Origin: QANA01 sp963665505
Lineage (GTDB): Bacteria > Bacillota > Clostridia > Christensenellales > Christensenellaceae
DNA: 64,000 nt
Reading direction: 5' to 3'
NCBI GenBank assembly: GCA_963665505.1
Contig: OY762275.1
Coordinates: 1,302,001-1,366,000, forward strand
A program made the position numbers and the translations under genes. The first letter of the stretch is position 1, and the number at the start of each line of letters is the position of its first letter. This document shows positions 52,393 to 61,278 of this stretch, piece after piece. The notes below the pieces were generated by a model. The model was not told the DNA's origin. It ran no database searches and was given only the letters and a program-made list of their open reading frames with translations.

Positions 52393-53460
52393 TTATTCAA
52401 TCATTATAAAATCTTTCGTTGTTGTATAGAAATTTTCATATCCATCTTTGTCTACGACAACCATGTCTTCGATCCGTACCCCGCCCCGTCCGGGAAGGTA
52501 GATCCCCGGTTCCACCGTCAGAACCATATTTTCTTCCAAAACATCGGTGGATCTGGGGCTTAAAAAGGGCTTTTCGTGTATCTCCACCCCCACGCCATGG
52601 CCTGTCCCATGTTCAAAATATTTCCCGTAACCGGCCTTTAGTATGACGTCCCGCGCCACAGCATCCACATCAGCCGCGCCGACGCCCGGCCTGATCGCCT
52701 CCAATGCTTTCAGATTTGCCGTCTTTACGACATTATATATCAATTCCAGTTCATCTTCAACCCCTCCGATAGCAACCGTGCGCGTAAAATCCGTACACAG
52801 TCCCCGGAAAACAACGCCAAAGTCCATCGTCAGCAGATCTCCCCGTACCAGCTTTCTGCCGGTCGTCGTCGCATGCGGCAAAGACGAATTGGGTCCGCCG
52901 GCTATGATCGGTTCAAACGAAGGTTTGCTGGCGTTTTTATTCATGCAGTACTGCATTTCCGCCAAAATATCATACTCGCTGACGCCTTCTTTTATATATC
53001 CCAGCAAATGCGAAAATGTTTTTTCCACGATTTTCGCACCTGCACGCATACGTGCGATCTCTTCTTGCGTTTTGATCGCGCGCAACCGGGCAAGTTCTTC
53101 ATCAACAGGTACATAGCGCACAAACCAGTTTTCATCAAACATGTTTTTCTGGGCAAGGGTAACTTTCTGCATCTCGATCCCCAGACGTCTGTAGCCTGTT
53201 TTCCCCAGCAATTTATCCAGTCCCTTTACCGCACCGTCCGTGCGGGCTTTTATATAGATGAACCGGCCGCCGAGTTCCCGTTCGGCCATCTCGATGTACC
53301 GGGAATCCGTAATAAAATATTCTTTTTCCAAGGTCACGAGTATCTGTGCGGTATCGCCTGAAAACCCAGAATACCACTGCATGTTTTCCCTGCTGGTTAT
53401 CAGCACGCCCTGGATGCCATTGTTTTCCATATAGCATCGCAACTCTTCAATTTTTCCCAT
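52393..53460 (-). CDS. Xaa-Pro aminopeptidase-like M24 peptidase (YqhT-like)
   Basis: 355 residues. Creatinase-type N-terminal domain (about 1-125), then the M24 pita-bread fold with metal ligands in MDFGVVFRGLCTDFTRT (two Asp), GTGHGVGVEIHEKP (His) and LTVEPGIYLPGRGGVRIED (two Glu). Removes N-terminal residues preceding proline. Co-directional with efp and nfo; the ATG has only a weak ribosome site. Both this and EF-P deal with proline-containing chains. Confidence 0.94.
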   Translation of the reverse strand: MGKIEELRCYMENNGIQGVLITSRENMQWYSGFSGDTAQILVTLEKEYFITDSRYIEMAERELGGRFIYIKARTDGAVKGLDKLLGKTGYRRLGIEMQKVTLAQKNMFDENWFVRYVPVDEELARLRAIKTQEEIARMRAGAKIVEKTFSHLLGYIKEGVSEYDILAEMQYCMNKNASKPSFEPIIAGGPNSSLPHATTTGRKLVRGDLLTMDFGVVFRGLCTDFTRTVAIGGVEDELELIYNVVKTANLKALEAIRPGVGAADVDAVARDVILKAGYGKYFEHGTGHGVGVEIHEKPFLSPRSTDVLEENMVLTVEPGIYLPGRGGVRIEDMVVVDKDGYENFYTTTKDFIMIE

Positions 53461-53466
53461 ATGAAA

Positions 53467-54327
53467 CTACGCTTTCTTTTTCAATTCGTCCAGATAAATT
53501 TGTTTCATTGCCAGCGCATCTTCCGCCATCGTCCCCTTGCTTTCGCAGACGATCGTAGGACATAGGGATTCTTTCACCAACACAGGAGCCAACATGGAAA
53601 AATCCGGGCCGTATTCCTGCTCATGAAATGTTCTATGCTGTTTTTCTCCCATAGAGGTGTATTCAATTTTTGAAAAATGTACATGCATCTGTTTTGTCTT
53701 TTCCCTTCCGATCCCCCGGATCAGGCGGGAAATAACGTTTTCGAAATCCTGCCGGCTATTCAGTGCACCCAGGTCCCTTGCATGCAGGTGGCCGAAATCG
53801 ATGGTCGGCAATACTCTTTTATCTATATTCACCAGTTCGATGATTTCTTCCAAATCTCCCAGTTGGTTTACTTTTCCCATCGTTTCCGGGCAATAGACCA
53901 GATCAGAGAAACCCGCTTCGTCCATGAGCATAAGCATTTTTTTAAAGTTTCGGCACACCTTTTCGAAGGCTTTCCGTCTGTCTTGTTTCATGGGCGATCC
54001 GGGGTGGAACACGATCTTCTGTGCTCCAAACCAGCGGGCGGCACGGGAAGTCTCGTTGAAATAGGTAACGTTTTTTTCGAATTTCTCCGGGTCGTCCGTC
54101 GCCAGGTTGATATAGTAAGGCGCATGCACGCTCAGCGTGATCCCGCTCTTTTCCGCCTCTTCCCGAATACGCACCGCCGTTTCCTGCCGGATACGCGCCC
54201 CTCTTCCGAAAGAATATTCGTAAGCGTCCAACCCCAGCTCCTTCACCCAGGCCATTGCCTGATACGTATGTTTATAACCCTGTGCATAAAAATTTTGCGA
54301 ATTGCCCGAAGGACCGAATTTAATCAT
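53467..54327 (-). CDS. Endonuclease IV-family AP endonuclease
   Basis: 286 residues, TIM barrel. The start IKFGPSGNSQNF, SVHAPYYINLATDD, KIVFHPGS, VYCPETMGK, PTIDFGHLHARDLG, QMHVHFSKIEYT and IVCESKG carry the metal His, Glu and Asp residues of Nfo-type enzymes. It cuts DNA at abasic sites. It differs from typical Nfo in the N-terminal RIGSHVS block, so it may be a divergent member. It overlaps the flippase gene by eight bases. Confidence 0.85.
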   Translation of the reverse strand: MIKFGPSGNSQNFYAQGYKHTYQAMAWVKELGLDAYEYSFGRGARIRQETAVRIREEAEKSGITLSVHAPYYINLATDDPEKFEKNVTYFNETSRAARWFGAQKIVFHPGSPMKQDRRKAFEKVCRNFKKMLMLMDEAGFSDLVYCPETMGKVNQLGDLEEIIELVNIDKRVLPTIDFGHLHARDLGALNSRQDFENVISRLIRGIGREKTKQMHVHFSKIEYTSMGEKQHRTFHEQEYGPDFSMLAPVLVKESLCPTIVCESKGTMAEDALAMKQIYLDELKKKA

Positions 54328-55903
54328 TTTCTACGTTTCCTTTTTTGAACTTTCTGTGCAACACCGATTTCACACGGGCAAACATTTGGTGGAATTCACT
54401 TGTCCGGCCAAAGATAAGCCAGAAAATCAGGTTGGGGACGGTCATACATACGGCCACCTTGCCTATAAAATAATATAACGAATTCTGGTTGAACAGGCGG
54501 GAGATATACCAAGTGACCACCGTAGCCGCCACCGTAACACAGAAATAAACCGCATATTTCAAAAAATACGGCCATACTTTCCGCCTGAACCCATACTTGA
54601 AAAGAATAACGGGTTCCATCCAAACCAGCGTCGCCAGCATGCTGATGGTTGTTCCGATAAACGGCCCTACCAGGCCGAATTTCAATGTCGTCAGGATCGA
54701 AACCCCTATATTGACCGCCGCGGATATGATCGGCACCCATCTGCCCTCTTTGAAAATACCCATTGCATCTCTGAAAACAAGGTTTACGTTCCGCATGCCG
54801 ATCAGATAGAAATTCAATGCGATAAAAAAGACTTGCCGCAGGGTGAGCATCATATCCACACCCGCCCATAATATCATAAACGGGTTGAAGAGGACAAAAA
54901 AGCACACCGCGCCAAATCCAAACATCCAGAAATTCCCAAAATAAACAATATTATAAATCTCATACTTCCTCTCATCGGATTCCAGAACGGAAAGGTTGCC
55001 TATGCTTGCCGTGACCGCCCGGAAAACCTGCTGCATCAGGTTTTTCACCGTTGTGGTAAGAAGAAGATAGTTGGAATAGATGCCGGATTCGATGATCCCC
55101 ACAAGAGAAGAAATGAGCACGCTGTCCGTTCCGTTGATGATGACCTGCCCCGTCCGATAAAACATCAGCGCACTCATATTTTTATATATTTTACGCTTGT
55201 CCGCCCGTGTCAGCGGAACGATATCTTTCTCCTTCAGATAGGGGTACATCCTGTCTGCAATGATCATCGTGATGATACTCTGCAGCGTATTGGTCGCGGT
55301 CTGTATCGAAAGCGTCAGTATATAATTGTGTGTCAGCTGCATGATGACGATCTGGATACCGTAGCAAAGGATCGATGTACCGTATACAACGTTTGTCACG
55401 ATAAAATTCTTCTGATGCGCGGTGATCAGCGTCCCCTTATAGGAAAAGAAATACGTGGACGCCGTATTGGCCACAAAGATCATGAAAATCAGACGCAGAT
55501 TCGGAATATATTCCGTCTCTTTTATAAAAACGTCTATAAAAGGCATCAGGGCCAGGCCCATCAGCACAATGACGCAGCCGATCGTGATATATGCCTTTTT
55601 GTACATCTGCATGAGCGCTTGTATCTTGGGCGTATCATTTTCCGCAATAGGCCGGTATAACGAATATATGATCGCGGTCCCTACCCCCAGGTCTGCCAGA
55701 GAGAAAATCATCAAGATGTTCGTGAAGGTACCATTCACGCCCAGGTACACACTGTCCAGCGTACGGATGAATACCGTGCGCATGGCAAAGCTCATCAATA
55801 TATTCAGGATTTGGCCGGTCAGGCCAAAAACGATATTGCGTATCGAGTTTTTCGATCTTTCCACAGAAAATGTTCCCTTTCCACAATTTTTCCGGAAACC
55901 CAT
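54320..55903 (-). CDS. Wzx/MATE-like polysaccharide flippase
   Basis: 527 residues, 12-14 membrane segments of the MOP superfamily. SIRNIVFGLTGQILNILMSFAMRTVFIRTLDSVYLGVNGTFTNILMIFSLADLGVGTAIIYSLYRPI is the usual start of lipid-linked polysaccharide exporters of Firmicutes. It would flip undecaprenyl-linked sugar chains, matching the transferase and galE genes 5 kb upstream. AGGAAC is close to the ATG; a GTG 13 codons later is another possible start. Confidence 0.88.
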   Translation of the reverse strand: MGFRKNCGKGTFSVERSKNSIRNIVFGLTGQILNILMSFAMRTVFIRTLDSVYLGVNGTFTNILMIFSLADLGVGTAIIYSLYRPIAENDTPKIQALMQMYKKAYITIGCVIVLMGLALMPFIDVFIKETEYIPNLRLIFMIFVANTASTYFFSYKGTLITAHQKNFIVTNVVYGTSILCYGIQIVIMQLTHNYILTLSIQTATNTLQSIITMIIADRMYPYLKEKDIVPLTRADKRKIYKNMSALMFYRTGQVIINGTDSVLISSLVGIIESGIYSNYLLLTTTVKNLMQQVFRAVTASIGNLSVLESDERKYEIYNIVYFGNFWMFGFGAVCFFVLFNPFMILWAGVDMMLTLRQVFFIALNFYLIGMRNVNLVFRDAMGIFKEGRWVPIISAAVNIGVSILTTLKFGLVGPFIGTTISMLATLVWMEPVILFKYGFRRKVWPYFLKYAVYFCVTVAATVVTWYISRLFNQNSLYYFIGKVAVCMTVPNLIFWLIFGRTSEFHQMFARVKSVLHRKFKKGNVEND

Positions 55904-56032
55904 GTTCCTGTAATTTAGACTATTTTAGCATGTTTTTCAATAAAATACATAGAAACAACAAAAGTTTATATATAACAAGCGGTATTTCCTTTTACTTGTA
56001 AATAGAGATTCCGCAATCGGCCGAGATATTAT

Positions 56033-56071
56033 AAAAAATCCCTTCAAACCACGTGGCCTAAGGGATTTTTC
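56033..56071 (-). terminator. Terminator of the Glu-Val tRNA pair
   Basis: AAAAATCCCTT pairs with AAGGGATTTTT, with a T run on the reverse strand. Confidence 0.82.
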
Positions 56072-56073
56072 CT

Positions 56074-56149
56074 TGGTGGGAGCAACAGGGCTCGAACCTG
56101 TGACCCCATGCTTGTAAGGCATGTGCTCTCCCAGCTGAGCTATGCTCCC
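56074..56149 (-). tRNA. tRNA-Val (anticodon TAC)
   Basis: 76 nt with CCA. Acceptor GGGAGCA/TGCTCCC, anticodon stem CATGC/GCATG with loop CTTACAA. Confidence 0.95.
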
Positions 56150-56168
56150 TCCCAACAGCGATTTTGAT

Positions 56169-56243
56169 TGGTGACCCCTAGGAGACTCGAACTCCTGTTA
56201 CCGCCGTGAAAGGGCGATGTCTTAACCACTTGACCAAGGGGCC
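56169..56243 (-). tRNA. tRNA-Glu (anticodon TTC)
   Basis: 75 nt with CCA. Acceptor GGCCCCT/AGGGGTC, loop CTTTCAC. Nearly the same body as tRNA-Glu(CTC) at 47780. Confidence 0.94.
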
Positions 56244-56261
56244 AGAAAGGGTACGTGCTAT

Positions 56262-56290
56262 ATCATACACAAAGGCACATCTATTGTCAA
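56262..56290 (-). promoter_or_regulatory. Promoter of the Glu-Val tRNA pair
   Basis: Reverse strand: -35 TTGACA at 56285-56290, 17-base spacer, -10 TATGAT at 56262-56267. Confidence 0.82.
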
Positions 56291-56344
56291 GGTCTTTATC
56301 AAACAAAAACCGCCTACCCACAGCCCCGGGATCACCTGACATAC

Positions 56345-56374
56345 GCATGCCTGCCTAAAAATAAGCAGGCATGC
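56345..56374 (-). terminator. Hairpin at the end of the cohesin-dockerin operon
   Basis: GCATGCCTGC pairs with GCAGGCATGC, ten perfect pairs with a ten-base loop. No clear T run, so termination strength is unsure. Confidence 0.55.
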
Positions 56375-56395
56375 ATTACAGTATGAACTACACGG

Positions 56396-57772
56396 TTATT
56401 CGTTCGGGCTATCGCCGGCATCGTCCGGATCCGGATGTGTGGCATCCGCTCCTTGTTCTTCCCGGGTTTCTCCCTCCGGTCCCGGCCGTGCCCCCGGTAA
56501 CTCTTTCTGTATGTGACGTTCCTCTTCCGGCGGTTCTTCTTCCTCTTCCGGCATATAAGGCTCCAGCATTGCCAAAACGGCCTTTTTCTTTCGGGAGATG
56601 AGCATGTTGAGTATAACGGTCATCAATATGACGATCATGCCCGCAAGCACTGCGGTGATCGCCAGTATCTGCTCATCGTCGATCAGACGTTCCAGCACGC
56701 CGCGGTCCTCCGTATTGTCCGGGACAATTTCTGCCGAAGCACCCGTTCGGGACGTTTCTTCCTGCCTTGTGGTGCGTGTAGTCTCATTAAAGCGCTGTAA
56801 CGTCATTTCGTAACTGTCGTAGCTGTAAAAGCCCGCTACACCGTCGCTGTTCATTGCATAGATCAGAAAAAACGCGGACCCTTTTTGGGGCTCCCAGGCA
56901 GTCACCACTTTCCCATTGACCACACGCGTATCCTGCTCGTATCCTTCAGGTATGGAAACGCTGTCGTCCGGTAAGAGGATCACATATTCATCTGTGGAAA
57001 AGATCATCGTAACGTATTCGCTGAATACATCCGTCTCCGCACCATACAGATAAAATTGTCCGTTTGTGCCCTCCGCATCCGTCAGATACAAAAGCGTGAG
57101 GGCTTTTGCTTCGCTGGTCGCCGCCTGTACGCTTTCTTCCTTATATGTATACTCTGCCGCGGTAAATCCGTCCGGCAACGTCACGTTGGAAAGATCTCTC
57201 CACAGATAGAGGGTAGTCCCGCCTATCTCCACCTCCAAAGCCTCCTCGATTTCCGTAGTTCCCGGCGGAGTCTCCACCGGATCGTCCGGTTTCGTAGACG
57301 TGGACGCGGAGGGTGTCGCCGTAGGCGTCTTGACGGCGATCGATTTGCTTGCGGTCGGGTTCCCAATGATAACGCCATCCCAATCCACCATATCGCTGCT
57401 TACAATTTTAATGCTCGCCGTCCCTTCCGCAAGCGCCTTAAAAGAAAGTGTGATGGAGAGAGATGTTTTACTGGTCGAAGTAGTCTCCAGTACAACATTG
57501 CCTTTCCCGCCTGAAATATTCGCCTGCCCATCCCCACTTGCACCGGTGAATTGAATCAGAGAAGAATCATAGGTGACATACGCCTGTACGCCCGCAACAT
57601 AGGTGCTCCCACCGCTAAAAGAGAGCGTCGCCGTAAATGTACTGCCAATATTGACCGAAGACCGGCTTAAAGAGATACCGGCGCTCGCGGCCAAAGCCGA
57701 CAGGGGGAAAAGACAAACGATGAGCATGACAACAGTAAAAAATATCAAAATTCTCGATTTGCTGTACTTCAT
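56396..57772 (-). CDS. Membrane-anchored cohesin-domain surface protein
   Basis: 458 residues. A signal peptide (1-29) is followed by a domain of about 120 residues with the cohesin pattern: ISLSRSSVNIGSTFTATLSFSGGSTYVAGVQAYVTYDSSLIQFTG, then VVLETTSTSKTSLSITLSFKALAEGTASIKI. A Pro/Thr/Ser linker, a middle domain of about 130 residues (LPDGFTAAEYTYKEESVQAA) that I do not recognise, a membrane segment (about 371-392) and a 64-residue acidic cytoplasmic tail follow. Cohesins bind dockerins; the neighbouring gene 15 bases upstream encodes one. Anchoring by a C-terminal membrane helix, with no sortase motif or S-layer domain, is unusual. AAAGG precedes the ATG. Confidence 0.8.
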   Translation of the reverse strand: MKYSKSRILIFFTVVMLIVCLFPLSALAASAGISLSRSSVNIGSTFTATLSFSGGSTYVAGVQAYVTYDSSLIQFTGASGDGQANISGGKGNVVLETTSTSKTSLSITLSFKALAEGTASIKIVSSDMVDWDGVIIGNPTASKSIAVKTPTATPSASTSTKPDDPVETPPGTTEIEEALEVEIGGTTLYLWRDLSNVTLPDGFTAAEYTYKEESVQAATSEAKALTLLYLTDAEGTNGQFYLYGAETDVFSEYVTMIFSTDEYVILLPDDSVSIPEGYEQDTRVVNGKVVTAWEPQKGSAFFLIYAMNSDGVAGFYSYDSYEMTLQRFNETTRTTRQEETSRTGASAEIVPDNTEDRGVLERLIDDEQILAITAVLAGMIVILMTVILNMLISRKKKAVLAMLEPYMPEEEEEPPEEERHIQKELPGARPGPEGETREEQGADATHPDPDDAGDSPNE

Positions 57773-57787
57773 ATATACCTTTGCTTT

Positions 57788-59602
57788 CTATTGCGTGATC
57801 TTGCTCAGATCCAACAGATGTTTTCGTATCAACACAAGGTCGGCAATCGTTACGGAATCGTCTTTATTAATATCGGACGCGGCATAATAGCTCCCTGTCA
57901 AAATGGAGAGTCCCAGCAGATGTTTGCGTGTCAGGACAAGATCGGTGATCGTGATAGCCGAATCCCCGCTTATATCTCCATACATGATGACGTTATAAAT
58001 CGCATGGATGGTACTGTCTGTCTTCAGGATTTTTACGACGTCTCCCGTGCCGACAGAACCTTCCGTTTTTAACGTGCCCACGGAAGTCTCTACGATCACA
58101 GAGCCATTTTCTACCGTGATGCCGTTCGGGACATCCTGCACCGCCGTACCTTCGGCCATGCCGGTGATGATGCCGCCGCCCATATTATAAGAAGTAGAAA
58201 CAACCCTTGTTTGCGGGGGATCCGTATCGCCGCCGGTATCGCCCGTATCGCCGCCGGTATCGCCCGTATCGCCGGTGTCACCCGTATCGCCCGTGTCGCC
58301 ACCGTCATCCGGCACAATATCTGTCGGTTTAAGGGCGGCTGTCTCCGGCATGCTTTGGTATACGGGAATACGGAAAATCAATGTGCCGGACAAGATCTCC
58401 GTCGTATAAGCTTTTTTGATGGATTTAGCTTCCGATGCGGGCGCCATCAGGTTGCTCATATATTGATGGTTAAACAGACTCGCCGTGTTCACTACGTTGA
58501 ATTTTTGGAAATATACGGTATCTTGTCCAACATTTATGTAACTTCTCCCTAAAAATTGTGCACCACCCGTGATGGATTTATACGGACTCGTCCAAGGCCG
58601 TCCATATGTTCCTTCTTCGACGCTGGCATATTTCGCACCATTCAGGATCGCAGTCCCTGTGGATGTGGCATACGCACCTATGTTGAAAAAGTTATAATAT
58701 CCTTCATATCCTACGACCGTGCCCAGACCGAGCGCATTGCCGGACGTTCCCTGCTCCTGCCGGGCGCGGGCAGCCAGGTGGTAGGGACTGACGCCCGAAC
58801 TTGCGGCGGCGGTCAAAAAAGTTTCCGCATATGTATATGTTTCCCCGGTGTCCGCGCATGTGTACGAACCCGACATAAACGTGCCGGAAAGAATAGCGAC
58901 CACGCCTTCTTGCGTGTAGGCATCTTCCGTATAGGAAAGGCACTCAAACATAAATATAGAGGGATCCGTCAGGAAGTTACGGGGGTCCATATAATACGCC
59001 ACCGCCGCTCTAGAAGCAGCCACCCAGCAACTTCCGTCCCGTCCCACTTGATTCCCGTTTTCATCTATGTCTTCTAAATTGATATAGGCAGGGTCAGACG
59101 TATAATAAACCAGGTTTTTCCCGACGACCGATTCCGCATTGATCACATCTGTCCAGTCCAGCCCGGTCTGTACCGCGATAAATCTCCAATTTGGATAATG
59201 GACGTGCAGTACCCGCAGGCTGTCCTTATACGTTTCAGGGAAACCCTGTTCGGTCAGATATGCCTCGAATTCCTCATCGATCACCGCAATATAATTCGAA
59301 TGGGAATAGCCGGTCACTTCCTGTCCATCGACTGTAAAACTGACATGATACCAGATCTGTCCTTCCCATTCGGTCTGCCCCAATATGGTAACGACCGTAT
59401 CCGTGCTCAGCGTCGTCAGGATGAGGTTCTCTGTTCCCGCGGCTTCCCGTACGTTTACGGAGGCAGTTACCACACCCTTGCTTTCAATAGATTCGGCACT
59501 TGCGCCGGACACAAAAACAAAAAATTGGCATAGAAGTATGACAATACACACGACAAGGCTTTGTATTCTTTTTTCCCGTTTCGTCATTTCCACGTCTCGC
59601 AT
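57788..59602 (-). CDS. Secreted SH3/glucosaminidase-like wall hydrolase with type I dockerin
   Basis: About 604 residues. A signal peptide (SLVVCIVILLCQFFVFVSGASA) is followed by a bacterial SH3 domain (VTASVNVREAAGTENLILTTL), a LytG-like glucosaminidase region with a candidate catalytic Glu in ARARQEQGTSG, a Gly/Asp/Thr tandem-repeat linker, a small beta domain and a C-terminal dockerin. The two dockerin repeats are GDISGDSAITITDLVLTRKHLLG and SDINKDDSVTIADLVLIRKHLLD; each has the Asp/Asn/Ser calcium positions 1, 3, 5 and 12. The start is unsure: ATG 59602 is close to GGGGAGG; GTG 59593 and ATG 59587 are alternatives. Confidence 0.85.
   Translation of the reverse strand: MRDVEMTKREKRIQSLVVCIVILLCQFFVFVSGASAESIESKGVVTASVNVREAAGTENLILTTLSTDTVVTILGQTEWEGQIWYHVSFTVDGQEVTGYSHSNYIAVIDEEFEAYLTEQGFPETYKDSLRVLHVHYPNWRFIAVQTGLDWTDVINAESVVGKNLVYYTSDPAYINLEDIDENGNQVGRDGSCWVAASRAAVAYYMDPRNFLTDPSIFMFECLSYTEDAYTQEGVVAILSGTFMSGSYTCADTGETYTYAETFLTAAASSGVSPYHLAARARQEQGTSGNALGLGTVVGYEGYYNFFNIGAYATSTGTAILNGAKYASVEEGTYGRPWTSPYKSITGGAQFLGRSYINVGQDTVYFQKFNVVNTASLFNHQYMSNLMAPASEAKSIKKAYTTEILSGTLIFRIPVYQSMPETAALKPTDIVPDDGGDTGDTGDTGDTGDTGGDTGDTGGDTDPPQTRVVSTSYNMGGGIITGMAEGTAVQDVPNGITVENGSVIVETSVGTLKTEGSVGTGDVVKILKTDSTIHAIYNVIMYGDISGDSAITITDLVLTRKHLLGLSILTGSYYAASDINKDDSVTIADLVLIRKHLLDLSKITQ
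58205..58315 (-). repeat. Tandem repeat encoding the Gly-Asp-Thr linker
   Basis: Short units coding GDTGDTGG and GDTGDT repeat about eight times within the dockerin gene. The units are multiples of three, so slippage would change linker length without breaking the frame. Confidence 0.8.
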
Positions 59603-59703
59603 TGCCTCCCCGAATGACATGATACGGCCGTTCATGTCGGTACGCCATGGTCTGCACAGCGGATAGGTAAACTAATAAATATTATTTCATACGTTCATTC
59701 AAC

Positions 59704-59733
59704 ATAATAAATGGTTTTTCGATAATTTGTCAA
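59704..59733 (-). promoter_or_regulatory. Promoter of the dockerin-cohesin operon
   Basis: Reverse strand: -35 TTGACA at 59728-59733, 18-base spacer, -10 TATTAT at 59704-59709, leaving a leader of about 95 bases. Confidence 0.65.
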
Positions 59734-59909
59734 TCCTCTTTTTTTATCGCCAAAAAATATTCACAAAATTAGCATAAAATTCCTGCATGTTTCCGTATAA
59801 TTATACATATAAAATACGCCTCCCAAAGATCTTTTCTTTTCCTTCCCGCCGGTCTGCCCAAACAGGCCCGGATACCGCGTTTCAGCGGCTGCAAAAGAAA
59901 AAAAGTTTT

Positions 59910-61259
59910 CTATGGTTCCTGCAAAAAATTATCTACTCCCTCCGCTTTCCCCCGCATGAAGACCACCTTCAGGCTGGAAAAAAGCAGCAGAAAATCCATA
60001 AATAAGGAGCGGCGTTCGATATACAGCAGGTCCATTTTGAGTTTTTCCTGTAGCGAAGTATTATATTTCCCGTATATTTGCGCATATCCGGTGAGTCCCG
60101 CCTTCACTTTTAAACGGTAAACAAACGCCGGGTATTCCTTACAATACTGTGCGAATATTTCCGGACGTTCGGGCCTGGGGCCGACCAAAGACATTTCTCC
60201 CTTGAGTATGTTGATCATCTGCGGAAGTTCGTCCAATCGAACCGCCCGTATAAATTTCCCCACTTTGGTAACGCGCACATCGTTCTTTTTTGCACGGACG
60301 GCGCCCGATTCTTTCTCTGCATCTTCGATCATGCTCCTGAATTTCAGCAGCATAAAAGACGCGCCGTCTTTTGTAAGCCGTTCCTGCTCATAAAAGATGC
60401 GTCCGCCGTCCTCGCATTTGATAGCAAAAGCGATCAGCAGCAGTAGTGGACTCAGTACGACAAGAGAAACGGCCGAAAGGAGTATATCGAAGAATCGTTT
60501 TACGATCAGCTGTTCTGTCGACAGGAAATGATTTTTACAAAGATAAACCAGTGAATCGTCTATTTGTGCCGTTTCCGCATTATTCAGCAAAATATCCTGC
60601 ATGGTCGGAACGATGAAAAGCCTTTTGCGTTCCTTAAAACAATGTTCCATAAGGGACGCCCGCAAATCTGCATCGATATTTCCCAGGATCACCGTATTAT
60701 ATTCTTCTACATTTTTCTTTATTAGCTCCGGGTCGCTGTTTTCATAGAGTATTTTTCGTATATCATAGCGTTCGTGTATCCGTCTGAATTTCTCCAAAAT
60801 AGCCCTGTCGTTGTCCGTATCAGCGCAGATCACGAGCGTTTTCCGGGCCGGATAGAGCCAGAAATAAGTCCGGTTCAGCAGAACATATAAAACCGCACCC
60901 AGAACGCCCTGTATCAACGTCAAATAAATAAACGGCGGAACGACCAAAAGCTTGCTTTCAATCAGAGACAGCACAAAATACGAAATAAGATTGGAAATAA
61001 AAATAGCAAGTGTATAGGAAAAAACGATCTCTTTCAAACGAAGGACCCCTACACGGAAACAGCCATACGCGTTGCAGAGGACAAACAGCAGGATCACATA
61101 TGTCAGCGCAAGCGTATAATTGCCCCGCGAATAGAAAATTGCTTCCGGATAGAACGTGAAGATCATATACATATATACGGCAAGGGTAGAAAAAAGTATC
61201 AGGGATTTACCCAATAAAAGAATGCCTTTCCTGAAATTTCTGGGAGTGATCTTATCCAA
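59910..61259 (-). CDS. Polyprenyl-phosphate sugar phosphotransferase (exopolysaccharide initiation)
   Basis: 449 residues. Five N-terminal membrane segments, a CoA-binding-like middle domain (KTLVICADTDNDRAILEKFRRI), and the bacterial sugar transferase domain: KRFFDILLSAVSLVVLSPLLL, FMLLKFRSM, IRAVRLDELPQMINILKGEMSLVGPRPERPEI and VKAGLTGYAQI. It moves a sugar-1-phosphate to undecaprenyl phosphate, the first step of capsule or exopolysaccharide assembly. The start is TTG at 61259, with GGAGG nine bases before it. It follows galE by 19 bases. Confidence 0.95.
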   Translation of the reverse strand: MDKITPRNFRKGILLLGKSLILFSTLAVYMYMIFTFYPEAIFYSRGNYTLALTYVILLFVLCNAYGCFRVGVLRLKEIVFSYTLAIFISNLISYFVLSLIESKLLVVPPFIYLTLIQGVLGAVLYVLLNRTYFWLYPARKTLVICADTDNDRAILEKFRRIHERYDIRKILYENSDPELIKKNVEEYNTVILGNIDADLRASLMEHCFKERKRLFIVPTMQDILLNNAETAQIDDSLVYLCKNHFLSTEQLIVKRFFDILLSAVSLVVLSPLLLLIAFAIKCEDGGRIFYEQERLTKDGASFMLLKFRSMIEDAEKESGAVRAKKNDVRVTKVGKFIRAVRLDELPQMINILKGEMSLVGPRPERPEIFAQYCKEYPAFVYRLKVKAGLTGYAQIYGKYNTSLQEKLKMDLLYIERRSLFMDFLLLFSSLKVVFMRGKAEGVDNFLQEP

Positions 61260-61278
61260 GAAAAAAGTCCTCCTTGTT

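Noticed and set aside
56169..56243. Integration target repeat with tRNA-Glu at 47780
   Set aside because: The similarity spans the tRNA body only, as expected for isoacceptors; no integrase nearby.
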